Assembly: GCA_025667525.1 (NCBI GenBank)
Contig: CM046876.1
Coordinates: 533,560,038 to 533,624,037 of the forward strand
Source of the DNA: Glebionis coronaria
Lineage: Eukaryota > Streptophyta > Magnoliopsida > Asterales > Asteraceae
DNA: 64,000 bases
Reading direction: 5' to 3'
This document shows positions 22,971 through 35,400 of the stretch, piece after piece; within the stretch, counting starts at the first letter, position 1; each line of letters starts with the position of its first letter. The position numbers and the translations under genes are program-made. The notes under the pieces were generated by a model. That model did no database searches. It was not told the DNA's origin and saw only the letters and a program-made list of their open reading frames with translations.

Positions 22971-24290
22971 GTTTCCCATGATTCTATCAAATTTTAGATT
23001 ACCAAGTCTACTCCAAACTGACCTTGATTTCTCCTTTCCCATACTTAGGTGTGACTGCTTGTTGCTCCAGGGTTTCTTCATAATTTTGACCCTCTAGGGT
23101 TACTAACTATTTATGGGTGATTTTTAGGGTTTATAATAGTTAATAACTTGTGAACAATAACCATCTTTATACAATATGAGGTTATTTGTTCCCAAAGTTG
23201 TTTTATGAGCTTCTAAAGCCTTATTTTATCTTCTTTTCACCTTAGGCCAGTCGAACATGGGTAAATACACCATTTGGTTGACTTTTTTTGTTACCTATAA
23301 ACACAATTACGTGTTTACACTAATTACCTTATAATTTAAAACATTCTCATTAGTTAACCTTTTACCTATTTAACTAACAATCGTTAAATGTTCAAGTTTT
23401 AATAAATTAAATATATAGTATATGTTAATCATATTGATTTAATAAAGCTTAATCTTAGTGTATAAGTATGTGACTCTCTAAGCTCATGTAATTTTAACCG
23501 TATAACTATTAATATAACATTTACACACATTCTAGTAGATCTTAAAGCTCTTAAAGGCATGTCACATTTTTGATCTTGAGAGAAAATTGACATGTTAATT
23601 ATGGTTAAAGAAAAAGCTAGACAAGGTTGTAAAGTTTATTAGTTACTACTTCTATTTTAATTTTATAGTTTATGTTTTTTAGGTGTTTATATTTAATTGT
23701 CCACTACTAAGAATGATATGCAAGTTTAATCAAACTTACCATGTTAATTTTATTTACCATGTTAATTTTATTAGAAATTGTTATTACAAAATTTAAAGGA
23801 AACTTTAATTGATTAGCTAAAGGTAAAACTGTCATTATGTTGAAAAGTAAGAGAAAGAAAATTGTAATAAATGTACTCGTTTTTAAATTGTATATCTTTT
23901 ATCAGAGAACAATAATTTTAAGACGGATGTTTAATAACAGGTCGACTAAAATTAAGTGACAATGAGTGTACATGTGTTAATTCTCAAGAAAATTGAAATT
24001 CAATTGCTTATATCGTACTCCTTCCGTCTCAAGATTATTATTCCCGACGAAAAACACACAATTAAACTAATGACTTAAAGTCTTTTTTATATAAGAGTTT
24101 TGCTAACAACAACCCATAAATTTGTGTTTAAAACTTATAATTTTATAAAAATAGCACTGAACTCATTTTTTCTATATATATATACATATTTAATAATTAT
24201 AATTATAGAAGATGTAATGTTTGATTTTTTATTTAAGACAAGCTTAAATACAATTCATAAAGCTGTGATTAGGAAAACTTTAATTTTAAA
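22971..24290. other. AT-rich intergenic sequence
   Basis: No coding frame of note. At 24098 there begins TTTTGCTAACAACAACCC followed by about 190 AT-rich bases that resemble the MITE-like element at 62914-63180. The right terminal repeat is missing or overwritten by the Mutator-like insertion. I see nothing else. Confidence 0.5.
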
Positions 24291-24849
24291 TAAAGATTAG
24301 AGTCCGGTTATTTAGAATACCTTGTATCCTTTGGATACAAGGGGACTGATCTAAGTCGTCCATCTCATCTCATCCAACAGCCCAGATTAAAAACAAAAAA
24401 AAAGCGGAGGGGTAGTTTCGTCATTTTACCCCTCCCACCTAACACCCATACCACCTTCCACATCCCAGATCTAGATCGATCTTTCTTTTTTCTTCTTCTC
24501 TCTAAAACACACACAAAAACACATACATGTACACATATTCAGGTCTTAATCTATCATCACAAACATCAAATTCATCAATAATCACCATCGTAAATCGATC
24601 TTCCGTTCATAAATAAGGTAAAGTTCATTCGATCTGCTTTGAATCATCTTTTTTTAGCTTATTCGATGTGAATAAGCTTATAATTCATCTTATTTTTATA
24701 GCTTATTTGATAAGTTACGTGAATTTAATATGTCGAATGATAAGGTAACTTGATGCTTAATGTGAATAAGCTTATAAATTATCATCAGCTTTATTATGAT
24801 GAATTATAAGCTAACTTATTAGCTTATTTTCATGAATTATAAGGTTTTA

Positions 24850-25156
24850 TGGCTTAATCTCGCTGAACATATTTAGTGTAACCTGTTTGTGAAGTATCAT
24901 ATATGATATACTATATCATATATGATATAAGCTAAAATATCATATATGATGAAATATATCATATATGATTGTTTGGTTGAAAATTGAATTAACTCTTTTT
25001 TTATGGATTAATCTGACTAGACATATTTAGTATGAGTTGCTAATGAAGTATCATATATGATATGCTATATCATATATGATATAAGCTAAATATCATATAT
25101 GATCAAATATATCATATATCATTATGTGCTTGAAAATTGAATTAAATCTTCTTTTT
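24850..25156 (+). repeat. Two-copy tandem duplication inside the Mutator-like element
   Basis: Units of about 152 bp (24850-25001 and 25002-25156). Each starts near GG(C/A)TTAATCT, contains ACATATTTAGT, then four ATCATATATGAT-type palindromes, then TTGAAAATTGAATTAA and a T run. They differ by scattered substitutions. Confidence 0.85.
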
Positions 25157-26030
25157 TTGTGTAGAGAAGGCTGTTTACAAGGGGTGTTGAACATTACAAT
25201 CATCCAAAAGGCCAAGAAGCTTAATGAAGAAGCTCATGAATTTTTCTTTTACGCTTATTGTTTGTTTTTTTCTTGTAATCTCCTAATGGAGTTTTGAAGT
25301 ATATGAACGATTTTGTAATCAATTGGTATCTCGTACAACATCTTGTTAATATGATTTAACTTTCTTGGTATTATGTCATGATGTTTTTGATAAATTAAGT
25401 CATACGGAGTATATGATAATGCACTATCATATATGATACTCAAGAAAAACTTGGATATATTAAAGAAAGAATCTGATGAATTAATGATTAGAACAAAGAG
25501 TATGCACAATTAATAATTAAACACTTGTTCATAACATAAAAAATGTACTTTTCAACAGAATCATATATGATAATTCAAACAGAACGTAACCTAATGTAAA
25601 ATCATATATGATATACCTCTGATATCATATATGATAACCATTTATACAAAATCAAAAAATGAAAACAGATTACTAAATGATGAATTCATGAATGACGTCT
25701 ACTTAATCTTGATCCTTAAAGCATATCCATGCACATCCTCTTGTAATAATCAACATCTTCACTGCTTTGCTCCAAATCGTGCAATCGTACCATCTTTGTC
25801 TAAATGCATTTATAAAAGAAAGAAAAGAACATATTATGCAACATTTTAACACCAAAACGAATTACTCATATATATGATAGAAGACAGGTCCTCAAGAGTT
25901 TATATTGATTTTTTGAAAAATACTCATACAAAATCTGTTTTTTCTTATGGTTTGTTTAACATATCATATATGATAATTATATCATATATGATATATCTGT
26001 CATATATGAAAAGTGATGATATATCATATA

Positions 26031-26078
<48 letters not shown>

Positions 26079-26098
26079 TATATGATATATCAAGCTTA
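24890..26098. repeat. Dispersed ATCATATATGAT palindromes
   Basis: At least fourteen copies of a perfect 12-bp palindrome, often with flanking TAT/ATA that extends it. Clusters lie at 24895-24968, 25048-25125, 25425-25640 and 25960-26090. Between the last two copies is an (AT)n run (26033-26076). All copies lie within the Mutator-like element. Confidence 0.92.
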
Positions 26099-26827
26099 TT
26101 GTAGCCTACATCAGCAAACTTAATTCAACTGACATAAAATACCTTATGATTTGTCAAAATAAGCTAATAAGCTAGCTTATTCATAACTCTTGTGTAATTG
26201 TAAGCTTATTCACATAACTCCTATGTAATTCCCAAGATTATTCATAACTCTTATCTAATTCAAAATCTTATTCAAACAAATAAGCTTATTCACATAAATC
26301 ACCTATTAAAAGCTAATTAGAATAAATCGATCAAAATAAGAACAATCAATCGGAATAATTCGATCAAAATAAGAACTATCAATCGGAATATTTCGTTCAA
26401 AATAAGCTAATGATAATAATTTAATAAGCTTATTCTAAATCGAATAAGCTAAAAAAATAAGAACATATTATAGACAAACCTGTTATGAAATCGTGTTAAT
26501 TAATCGATCTAATTGATCGATTGTGATGGATTCATGATGATGTTGTGATTATTCGCTTCAATATATAGAGAGAAAGTGGATCGGGGGGGGGGGGGGGGGG
26601 TTAGAGAGAGAAGTAAAAGACGGTGTGTGTGTTTTTTTATGAGAAAGATGGAGAAAGTTGTTTATATAGTCGGCAGGTGAATTGATGGAAATACCCCTGT
26701 AGTGTAAATTGGGAATTTAATCTCAGCCCTTGAATGAGATGGAGATGGATGGTGGGGATGAGTCCCCTTGTATCTTAGAAAACTTTGGTATCCAAAAGAA
26801 CTTAAATCTAAAGATTAATATAATAAA

Positions 26828-27159
26828 TGTAGGATATATAAATCTTGCTTATATTTTTAGAGAGAGAAAGAGATAGAGAGATGGTGAGAACACACACACT
26901 TAAAGAGAGAAAGTGAAAGAAAAACACTTTTCAACTATGTGTAAAATGAAGAACCACACTACCCTCTCCATCAAAGGAGAGGGTTTATATACCCAAGCCC
27001 TTGTCATGGGCTTGGGCTTACATTTGGGCCGGCCTACACATGTTGTAGGCTAGGCTTGGGCATGTTTGTTAAATAACGATGTCTAGACTACGAGCTACTA
27101 CTTAGTATATTGTCGGAGTGACCGAATCTTCCTAAATACGTAAAAACGTATTTCCAACA
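26828..27159 (-). mobile_element. 3' LTR of copia-B
   Basis: 332 bp. Contains TATATAAA on the minus strand at 26984-26991 and a perfect hairpin CCCAAGCCC...GGGCTTGGG next to it; purine-rich GAGAGAAAG runs lie in the part after the TATA box. Confidence 0.95.
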
Positions 27160-27170
27160 ATCTCCCCCTA
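27160..27170 (-). other. Polypurine tract of copia-B
   Basis: Minus strand reads TAGGGGGAGAT directly before the 3' LTR start TGTTGG, the position where plus-strand DNA synthesis is primed. Confidence 0.88.
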
Positions 27171-30019
27171 AGGGAGGTCACTCCAAACAAGGGTGTTACC
27201 CTAGTTACAATAATAAAATAAACCTAGCATACTATGCTTGTCTTGAGCTCGTAGTCTTCGTCTTTCTTTTTCTTTTTCTTTTCTGGTGAACATGCTGATG
27301 TGATCTTTGATATCAATCTTGAGCATTAATCTCTTGCCTTGATCTCGTGCATCCATCACTTGTGATCTTCGCCTCTTCGTGACACCATGTCCCACATACT
27401 TATACCTTCGTAATTCTTGAAAGCTTCAGAGTTCGATACAGCGGAAGACTTAACTTTCAGGCTTTCTTGAATTAGATGAGGTATTAAGTGCATAAAGTAT
27501 AAGCATGCAGGGACGACTTCTTCTTGGATTCCGCAACGCCACCGTCTTCAAATGCCGCAACATAAGTAGACACGAACAAAATGGCTTTGAACATTTCATT
27601 CTAATTCGGTAGCATTTTACCTCCGGTCGGTGAAGACCGTTGGACGATATAAAATATCGTACTTGTGGCAGGTAGATTTAATTAAAAAATCTCCTTGACA
27701 AGATTTCGCGGGTAAACCCGTTGTCTTTACTCGACCGTCCAAAGCTGATTGCGAACGTAAAGAGTGAATCATTTGGATAAAATTATCCGCATGATTGAAG
27801 CCGTCAATTCTGATTCCTAGAACAAGTTTGATTCATTAAAGAATCGCACCATCGTTGCTTTCCAGTTGTCACGAGCTTGATTCGTATAGAATCCTGCAAG
27901 TTACCTACCAAGTGCTGTTTGAGGTTAACACTAGAAGGATTTCCACTCATCACTGTGAACACTGAGGTATCACTCTGAGTGTTCTGGAAAGATCACTAAG
28001 CTATTGCGTAGAGGCCTGGAACGTGTTTAAATTCAGTTAAGAATTAAACCACTGTTGCTTTCCAGTTATCACAAGTTTGATTCATAAAGAATCGTACAAG
28101 TCACCTACCATGAGCTTTTTGATATTCGCTCAAGAAGGATTTCCATCTTCATTGTAAATACTTTCGTATCACTCGGATGTTCAGGCAAGATCATGAAGAT
28201 TTTGCGTAGGACTCTTAAGATCTTTCTTACTTTTCACAGTGTATGAAAAAGCAAGGAATTATGAAAGTGTGTCCTAATGAGATATTTGATGATCTCAAAT
28301 GGCTCTAGACTAGATCGCGCACTTTGGATTTTAGTGATCGGAGGCTGGAGAGGAGTGCCACCATTTTAATACCAATTTATTCAGAGTGAATAAATCGATA
28401 GATAACGTGTTGTCTCTATGTGATTAAAACAAATACCTTTTAAGAGATATCTGAGTTAGCTGGGATGGGTTGTGCATTGCATCACTTGGTCCATGATGTC
28501 TATCTTCAATATCGAGCATCATTAAATGATCTCAATAGCATATGTGTTGACCCGGTTTCTGCCTAAAGTTGTAAGGAGGGCTTCTTTCTTTACACCCTTT
28601 ATCTTTACAATTCTTTTTCATTCTTCAACCCCTTCAATGCCTACCAATACGTCATAACTAGCACCTTGTTGTGATTGTTCCAGTGCTAACTTAAGTACTT
28701 GGTCGGCATTCAGCTACGTTCACAATCTTTCTCCATCTTTCCTAAGGACTACTATTTCTAGCTATGGAATGTCCTTGGGAAGATTCCTCCGGTTCTAGAA
28801 GAATCATTGGACTTAACCTATCCTACCATCCTTATGTCACCACAATCTTCATCGTCGTGAAATAAATGGGTTTTGGGTAAGTATATGTCACCATGAAAAT
28901 CCATTTTGATATGCAAATCCTTTTTGCTCCCCCTTAACATATGCCACGATATTCGAAAACATTTTGCACATGTCGGGATGAGCCATCACGTTAAGTCAAA
29001 CCATTTTTGATAATTTCCCATATTAAATCACATTTTCTCCCCCATATTAAAAATATTAACCCAATCGATTTTTTAATATCAATTGATTTAATGAAGTTTT
29101 AACAAAGGTTTTGGGAAGAAAAATGCAAGTCCGTTTAATCTTCATGATTCCAAATGTATGAGATATGATACAGAGTTGTAACATGATCACATATTCACCA
29201 TATTAGAAAAAATTGACAAGGTTGGACCTGATAGATGAGAACATCATATGATAAGATCAAATGGTTCTTGTCAGCATATGTTGGTCGCCTTGTCACGTCT
29301 GAAGTCATCTCTTGACACCACGTGTACGATTGGTATTGTTGTCTTGACACCAATTTGTGAACTTTGCACGTTCGGCATCAAAGATTCTGAATGCTTGACA
29401 ATTGCTCCCCCTCAATTGTTGACCCGTGTTCTATTGAAAGAGCTGTAGTCGTCGGTTGAGTAGTCGCATCGTCGAGTATGTAGACACCAATTGTAGATAG
29501 TTATGGTTGTAGAGATGATAGCTTCATAAAAACAAGACTTCTCTTGTTTTAACAAATAAATGCACTGAGGCGTACATATATTTGTGTTAGACCAAGTTAT
29601 AAAGTAAACTTGATCCCTTACAAGGTTTTAAAGTAAACCTTGCCCGAGAAAATTAATTCCCGTTGTGAGCCAAAGCTTTCATAAGAAATACTTGACTTTA
29701 ATATGAAAACCGGGTTGTAGTCTGAAATAACTACAAGCCATAAGGACATGTTTTATGAAATATTTACCACTTTTGTATGAACTCTATTTATGGCGCCGTG
29801 TCAATATTAATCGACATTTCTAAGGCCGTAAATATTATCGTACCAAAAGACATGCCTTTGAAAAATAAAGTAAAAATATTTTTGGATTTTTATGAATTTT
29901 TCAATTTTTTATGGTTTTAATATGGTTTTATATTTTTTGTATTTTGCTTTTGTGGATAAAAATATAAACAATATATACAGATGATCACCAAGGATACATA
30001 GAATAGTTTACGAGCACTA
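27171..30019 (-). other. Copia-B 3' non-coding region
   Basis: About 2.8 kb between the RNase H stop and the PPT with no credible frame. It contains a degenerate tandem duplication of about 200 bp (27848-28047 and 28048-28225), each starting ACCA(T/C)(C/T)GTTGCTTTCCAGT and containing CAAG.TACCTACCA and GAAGGATTTCCA. Whether it is original to the family or an extra insertion cannot be decided without other copies. Confidence 0.55.
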
Positions 30020-30532
30020 TTATTTCGCTTCATCTGCTAGTTCCTTAAGAGTCTCAGGCGAGAAGGTTCTCATTCCTAGCTTGTCGGCCAAAAATTCAAT
30101 TCGAGCGCGATCTAAAGCCTTCGTGAAAATATCCGCCAATTGATACTCAGATCGGACAAAGTAAAGCTCGATTACTCCATTTTCCACTTGCTTCTTGATG
30201 AAGTGGTAGCGAATGTCAATGTGCTTCGACCGGGAGAATTGAACATTGTTGCAGCATAAGGCAATTGCACTCGTGTTGTCACAGTACATCGGAATTTTGT
30301 TGAAACCTAGACCATAGTCGGTTAATTGCGATCTCATCCAAAGAATTTGAGCACAGAAACTGGACATAGCTATGTATTTTGCTTCCGTAATTGAAATTGC
30401 AGCGCTTTTCTGCCTTTTCGATGCCCAACTGATTAGTCGATCTACTAGTAGTTGCAAAGTTCCACTCGTGCTACGCCTTGTATCTTGACAACCCGCGTGA
30501 TCTGCATCTGCATATGCCATAAGTGCAATCAA
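30020..30532 (-). pseudogene. Copia-B RNase H
   Basis: 170 codons with the copia RNase H signature: [17 protein letters not shown] at the start, then [19 protein letters not shown], the CDNTSAIAL block and [10 protein letters not shown]. It ends with the usual copia tail ([12 protein letters not shown]). The frame is continuous with RT but cut off from it by two in-frame stops, one near 30548 (TAG, normally Trp before YSKDS) and one at 30620-30622. Confidence 0.88.
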
Positions 30533-30619
30533 AGAGTCCTTCGAATACTAAAGTCCCCGATTAATGGTTCCTTTAAGATATCGAAAGATCCGTTTCATAG
30601 TAGACAAGTGTAACTCAAT

Positions 30620-32424
30620 AGGTCAAGTTTGATACCGAGCACACATACATATAGCAAACTGAAGATCAGGTCGACTAGCTGTGATATACAGAAGAGTACC
30701 GATCATTCCACGATACAGTGTCGGATCAACGACAACTCCATGTGGATCTGCATCAAGCTTAGTTCGGTCCACCATTGGAGTATCCACGGGGTCGCAATAT
30801 TCCATCTTATACTTCTTTAGCGATTCAAGGGCATACTTGGATTGATTGATAAAGATGCCTCTGGGACTCTGAGATATCTGAAGACCTAAGAAGAACGATA
30901 CCTTGCCCATCATTGACATCTTAAACTTGGAAGACATGAGTTTCCCAAACTCATCGGATAAAGTTTTGGTCGAGGCTGCAAATATAATATCATCAACATA
31001 TATTTGTACCATAATCATATCTTTACCTTGTTTCTGAATGAACAGCGTGGGATCCACCTTGCCTTTAGCGAAGCCTTGTGAAATGAGGAATTGTGACAGT
31101 AGATCATACCATGCGCGTGGAGCTTGCTTCAACCCATAGAGAGCCTTCTTAAGCTTGTACACATGATTAGGATATTTAGGATTCACAAAACTATCCGGCT
31201 GTTGAACATAGACCTCTTCCTTGATTTCACCATTAAGAAATGCCGTCTTCACATCCATCTGATAGACGATCATATTCATATGGGCTGCATATGCGAGGAA
31301 TAGTCTAATAGCTTCCAAACGAGCAACAGGTGCAAAGGATTCCATAAAGTCGATGCCCAATAATTGCTTGTATCCACGAGCTACCAGTCGAGCTTTGTTC
31401 TTCAATATTCCGCCTAACTCATCGAGTTTCACCTTGTAAACCCATTTCAAAGTGAGTAACTGCACTTGATCCGGGCATGGGACAATTTCCCATACTTCAA
31501 GACGTATAAATTCATTAAGTTCTTCTTGCATAGCTTCTATCCAACATGATTGAGTAAGAGCTTGTTGCCATGTCTTAGGTTCAACTTCAGTGAGAAAAGC
31601 ATCAAAGTGACAAAACATTGCACTTTCTTGTAACTGACTTCGTGTGGATACTGGACGATTAGGGTCACCAATAATAGAATCTATAGGATGATCCTTTGTC
31701 CACTTGCTGTCATGTTCACGAATCCGTGGATTGGAGTAAACTGTAGAAGGAGCTTCCTCTGAGGTGGACGACCCGGCTTGATTAGGGTCGGGAATTGGTA
31801 CACCAAAGAATGGAAGTTCACGCATTTGAGCGAATTCTAATTCGTGATCATCATCATCCTCTTCATCATCAATAGGCATGACATGGGTAATTGATTCGGG
31901 TGTAGGTTGAGAATTACTAGATGATGGTATATCTTGACCAATTGTAGGTGCAGATGTGTTTGATCGTGCAACGGTTGCTGGAGCGACAACTTCGGTTACT
32001 GGAGCTATTACCTCAGGTTCTGGAGCAACAATACTTGGAGGAGTAAAGAATTCATCAAAGAACGGTTGAAACAACGTATCCCATTCATTCCTAGTAGGTG
32101 GTATAAATGATGATGAAGTAGGGTTATTTGGGACAAGACCAGAGCTAATGTTACTGGGTCCCATTTCATGAAGTGCGGGTTCAGAGCTGCTTTGCTCAGA
32201 AGCCATTGCTGGCAGCTCATCAAAATCAACATTCATAGTTTCGAGGATCTTGCGAGAGTTACGGTTGTAGATTCGGTATGCCTTCTTTGCGGGGGCGTAA
32301 CCAATGAAAATACCAATATCAGCCTTTGATTGAAGTTTACCCAAATTGTCACCATCATTATTTGGATAACAAAGAGAACCAAATACATGAAGATATGATA
32401 AATCTGGTACTTTACCATGGAGAA
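30620..32424 (-). pseudogene. Copia-B integrase C-terminus and reverse transcriptase
   Basis: On the minus strand it opens at the gypsy junction with [16 protein letters not shown], the conserved end of the copia integrase catalytic region. [17 protein letters not shown] follows, then a Pro/Ser/acidic linker (about 31600-32200). RT follows with [12 protein letters not shown], the [21 protein letters not shown] block, [11 protein letters not shown] and the [10 protein letters not shown] catalytic block near 30990. It ends with [16 protein letters not shown] and a TGA. The integrase D-D-E core is not here: the part between the junction and the segment at 49373 is deleted. Confidence 0.92.
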
Positions 32425-35400
32425 GCTACATTGAAGGACTACCTTTGAGCATCAAAGGGAACGTGACTTCATCCAAGCCGACTGATTTGCACGAGGCAAT
32501 CGACATGGCTCAGAGTCTGATGTACCAAGTGGTACAGGAGTTGGGAGAAAATACTGGGGATAAAAGAAAGTGGTCTGGCAACCACTACAACAACAATACC
32601 AACAACAACAACAACCCAAGCAACTACAACCAGAACAAGCGTCAAGAAGTAGCAAGAGTGTTCACTGCTGGACAAGGAAATACTGGGAACTACGCTGGGA
32701 GACTACCTTTCTGCGGAAAATGTGGTTGACACCACGAAGGAGCATGTCCCCCTACGTGCTACAATTGTGGGAAGGCGGGACATAAGGCAAAGGAATGCCG
32801 AGCACCACCTCGTTCTACTAGTCAAAGAGGACCTGGAACGCAGGGCGGCCAAGGAGCAAATATCACTTGCTTCGGATGTGGAGAGAAAGGTCACTACAAG
32901 AACAAATGTCCGAGCGGTGGAAACCAAGGTCGTAGTAACCAGATTCGAGGGAATCAAAATCAGAACCAAGGGAACCAGAAGCAGAATCAAGGGAACCGAG
33001 GAGGGAATAACCGAGCCACAACTAGTACTCCTGGAGGATTCACGGCACCTAGCAAAGTGTATCATCTCTGTGCTGAAGCTGTTGTACAAGACAACAATGT
33101 TGTGACTGGTACGTTCCTAGTCAATAACAACTATGCTTCAGTACTATTTGATTCTGGTGCGGATAGGAGTTTTGTGTCGTCTATATTTAGTGAACGCCTA
33201 AATGTTACCCCTACTGCGTTAGACGTTAAGTATAATGTAGAATTAGCCGATGGGAAGTCAGTAAACACCGACGTTATACTGAAAGGATGTAGTGTAAGAC
33301 TACAAGGTCGTTCGTTTAGTATCGACCTACTCCCTATAGAATTGGGAAGTTTTGACGTCATCATTGGAATGGATTGGATGTCGAAGCATCACGCAGAGAT
33401 TGTATGTCATGAGAAGTGTGTCCGTGTTCCTTATGGAAACGACGTACTCATCATACAAGGCGAAAGAAGTGGTGTGAAGAACGGATCAAGATTGGAAGTC
33501 ATCTCATGTATCAGGACCCAAAGATACATTGAGAAGGGATGTCCGGTATTCTTGGTTCAAGTAACACAAAAGGAAGGAGAAGAAGATCGCGAGAAGAAGG
33601 TGGAAGATGTACCGATCGTTAGAGACTTTCCGGACGTATTCCCAGAGGATTTACCCGGACTACCACCAGCACGGCAAGTGGAGTTTCACATCGAGCTTAC
33701 ACCAGGAGCCGCGCCTGTTGCTAGAGCCCCATACCGTCTAGCACCGGCCGAGATGACAGAGTTAGCTGAACAGATAAAGGAACTTTCTGACAAAGGTTTC
33801 ATTAGACCAAGTTCCTCACCCTGGGGAGCGCCGGTCTTATTTGTCAAAAAGAAAGATGGATCCTTTAGAATGTGTATCGATTACCGAGAATTGAATAAGC
33901 TAACTATAAAGAACCGCTACCCATTGCCGAGGATTGACGATCTTTTCGACCAATTGCAAGGATCTAGCATATACTCGAAGATCGACTTAAGGTCAGGATA
34001 TCATCAACTAAGGGTTAGAGAGGAAGACGTTCATAAAACGGCTTTTAGAACCCGGTACGGACACTACGAGTTCCAAGTTATGCCTTTTGGTTTGACAAAC
34101 GCACCTGCGGTATTCATGGATCTCATGAACCGAGTTTGCAAACCATACTTGGACAAGTTTGTGATTGTATTTATCGATGACATCCTTATCTATTCTCGTA
34201 ATGAAGAAGAGCACAAGGAACATTTGAAGACCATATTAGAGCTGCTAAGGAAGGAGAAGTTATATGCAAAGTTTTCCAAATGTGAGTTTTGGATAAACAC
34301 AGTGCAATTCCTTGGGCATGTGATTGACAGCAGTGGTATTCACGTTGATCCTGCTAAGATCGAGGCTGTGAAGGATTGGGCGACTCCAACAACACCCACG
34401 GAGATCCGTCAATTCTTAGGTCTTGCTGATTACTATAGGAGATTCATTGAAGGTTTCTCCAAGATAGCTAAACCAATGACGGAATTGACTCAAAAGGATA
34501 AGAAGTTTGAGTGGAAGGAGGAGCAAGATTTGGCATTCCAGACGTTGAAGCAGATGTTGTGTGAAGCACCGATACTAGCCCTACCTGAGGGTAATGAAGA
34601 CTTTGTGGTGTATTGTGATGCATCCATAAAAGGGTTAGGTGCAGTACTGATGCAAAGGACTAAGGTCATAGCTTACGCATCAAGACAACTAAAAGTGCAC
34701 GAGAAGAACTACACAACTCATGACCTAGAGTTGGGAGCAGTGGTGTTTGCCTTGAAGATTTGGAGACACTACCTTTATGGTACTAAGTGTGTTGTATTCA
34801 CGGACCATAAGAGTCTACAACATATTTTGAATCAAAAGGAACTCAACATGAGACAACGACGTTGGCTAGAGTTGCTCAGTGATTACGATTGCGAGATCCG
34901 TTATCACCCGGGCAAGGCAAATGTCGTGGCCGACGCTTTGAGTCGAAAGGAGAGAGTTCTTAGGGTGAAGGCGTTAATGATGACCATTGACTTAGACCTT
35001 CCATCCTTAATTCTCAAGGCTCAGAAAGAAGCAGTCGAGGAAGAAATTCTTAAGACTGAAGATGTTGGAGGAATGATAAAGAAGTTGGAAGCACGTTCGG
35101 ATGGAACGTTATGTCTTGATAATAGGAGTTGGTTACCATGCCATGGTGACCTACGATCCTTGATTATGCATGAGTCGCATAAGTCAAAGTACTCCATACA
35201 TCCGGGATCTGATAAAATGTATCATGATCTGAAGATGTTGTATTGGTGGCCGAACATGAAAGCGGATATTGCTACATACGTTAGCAAGTGTTTGACTTGT
35301 GCCAAAGTCAAAGCCGAACATATGAAACCATCAGGATTATTGGTCCAACCCGAACTGCCAGAATGGAAGTGGGAAAGGATCACTATGGATTTCATTACCA

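Larger units (their letters stand above)
24300..26808. mobile_element. Non-autonomous Mutator-like element with palindrome array
   Basis: A 9-bp direct duplication, TAAAGATTA, flanks it (24291-24299 and 26809-26817), the size made by Mutator transposases. The ends are inverted repeats with mismatches: the block GATACAAGGGGACT lies 34 bp inside each end (24334-24347, and reversed at 26761-26774). Similarity continues through CCATCTC...ATCTCAT and beyond for about 100 bp or more. No transposase frame is present. The interior holds repeated ATCATATATGAT palindromes and AAGCTTATTC words in inverted arrangement in the two halves. It also has an 18-G run at 26583-26600. Confidence 0.82.

Noticed and set aside
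24890..26090. CRISPR-like array
   Set aside because: Repeats are 12-bp palindromes with irregular spacing inside a plant DNA transposon; no spacers of uniform size.
25874..26104. 76-codon frame in the Mutator-like element
   Set aside because: Its repeated ISYM and YIYI parts come from translating the ATCATATATGAT palindromes and the (AT)n run.
32452..33105. Overlapping frames on both strands across gypsy-III gag (left unit) and the same set at 42117-42770
   Set aside because: Shadows of the gag frame; they repeat at the 9,665-bp offset and contain no conserved motif of their own.
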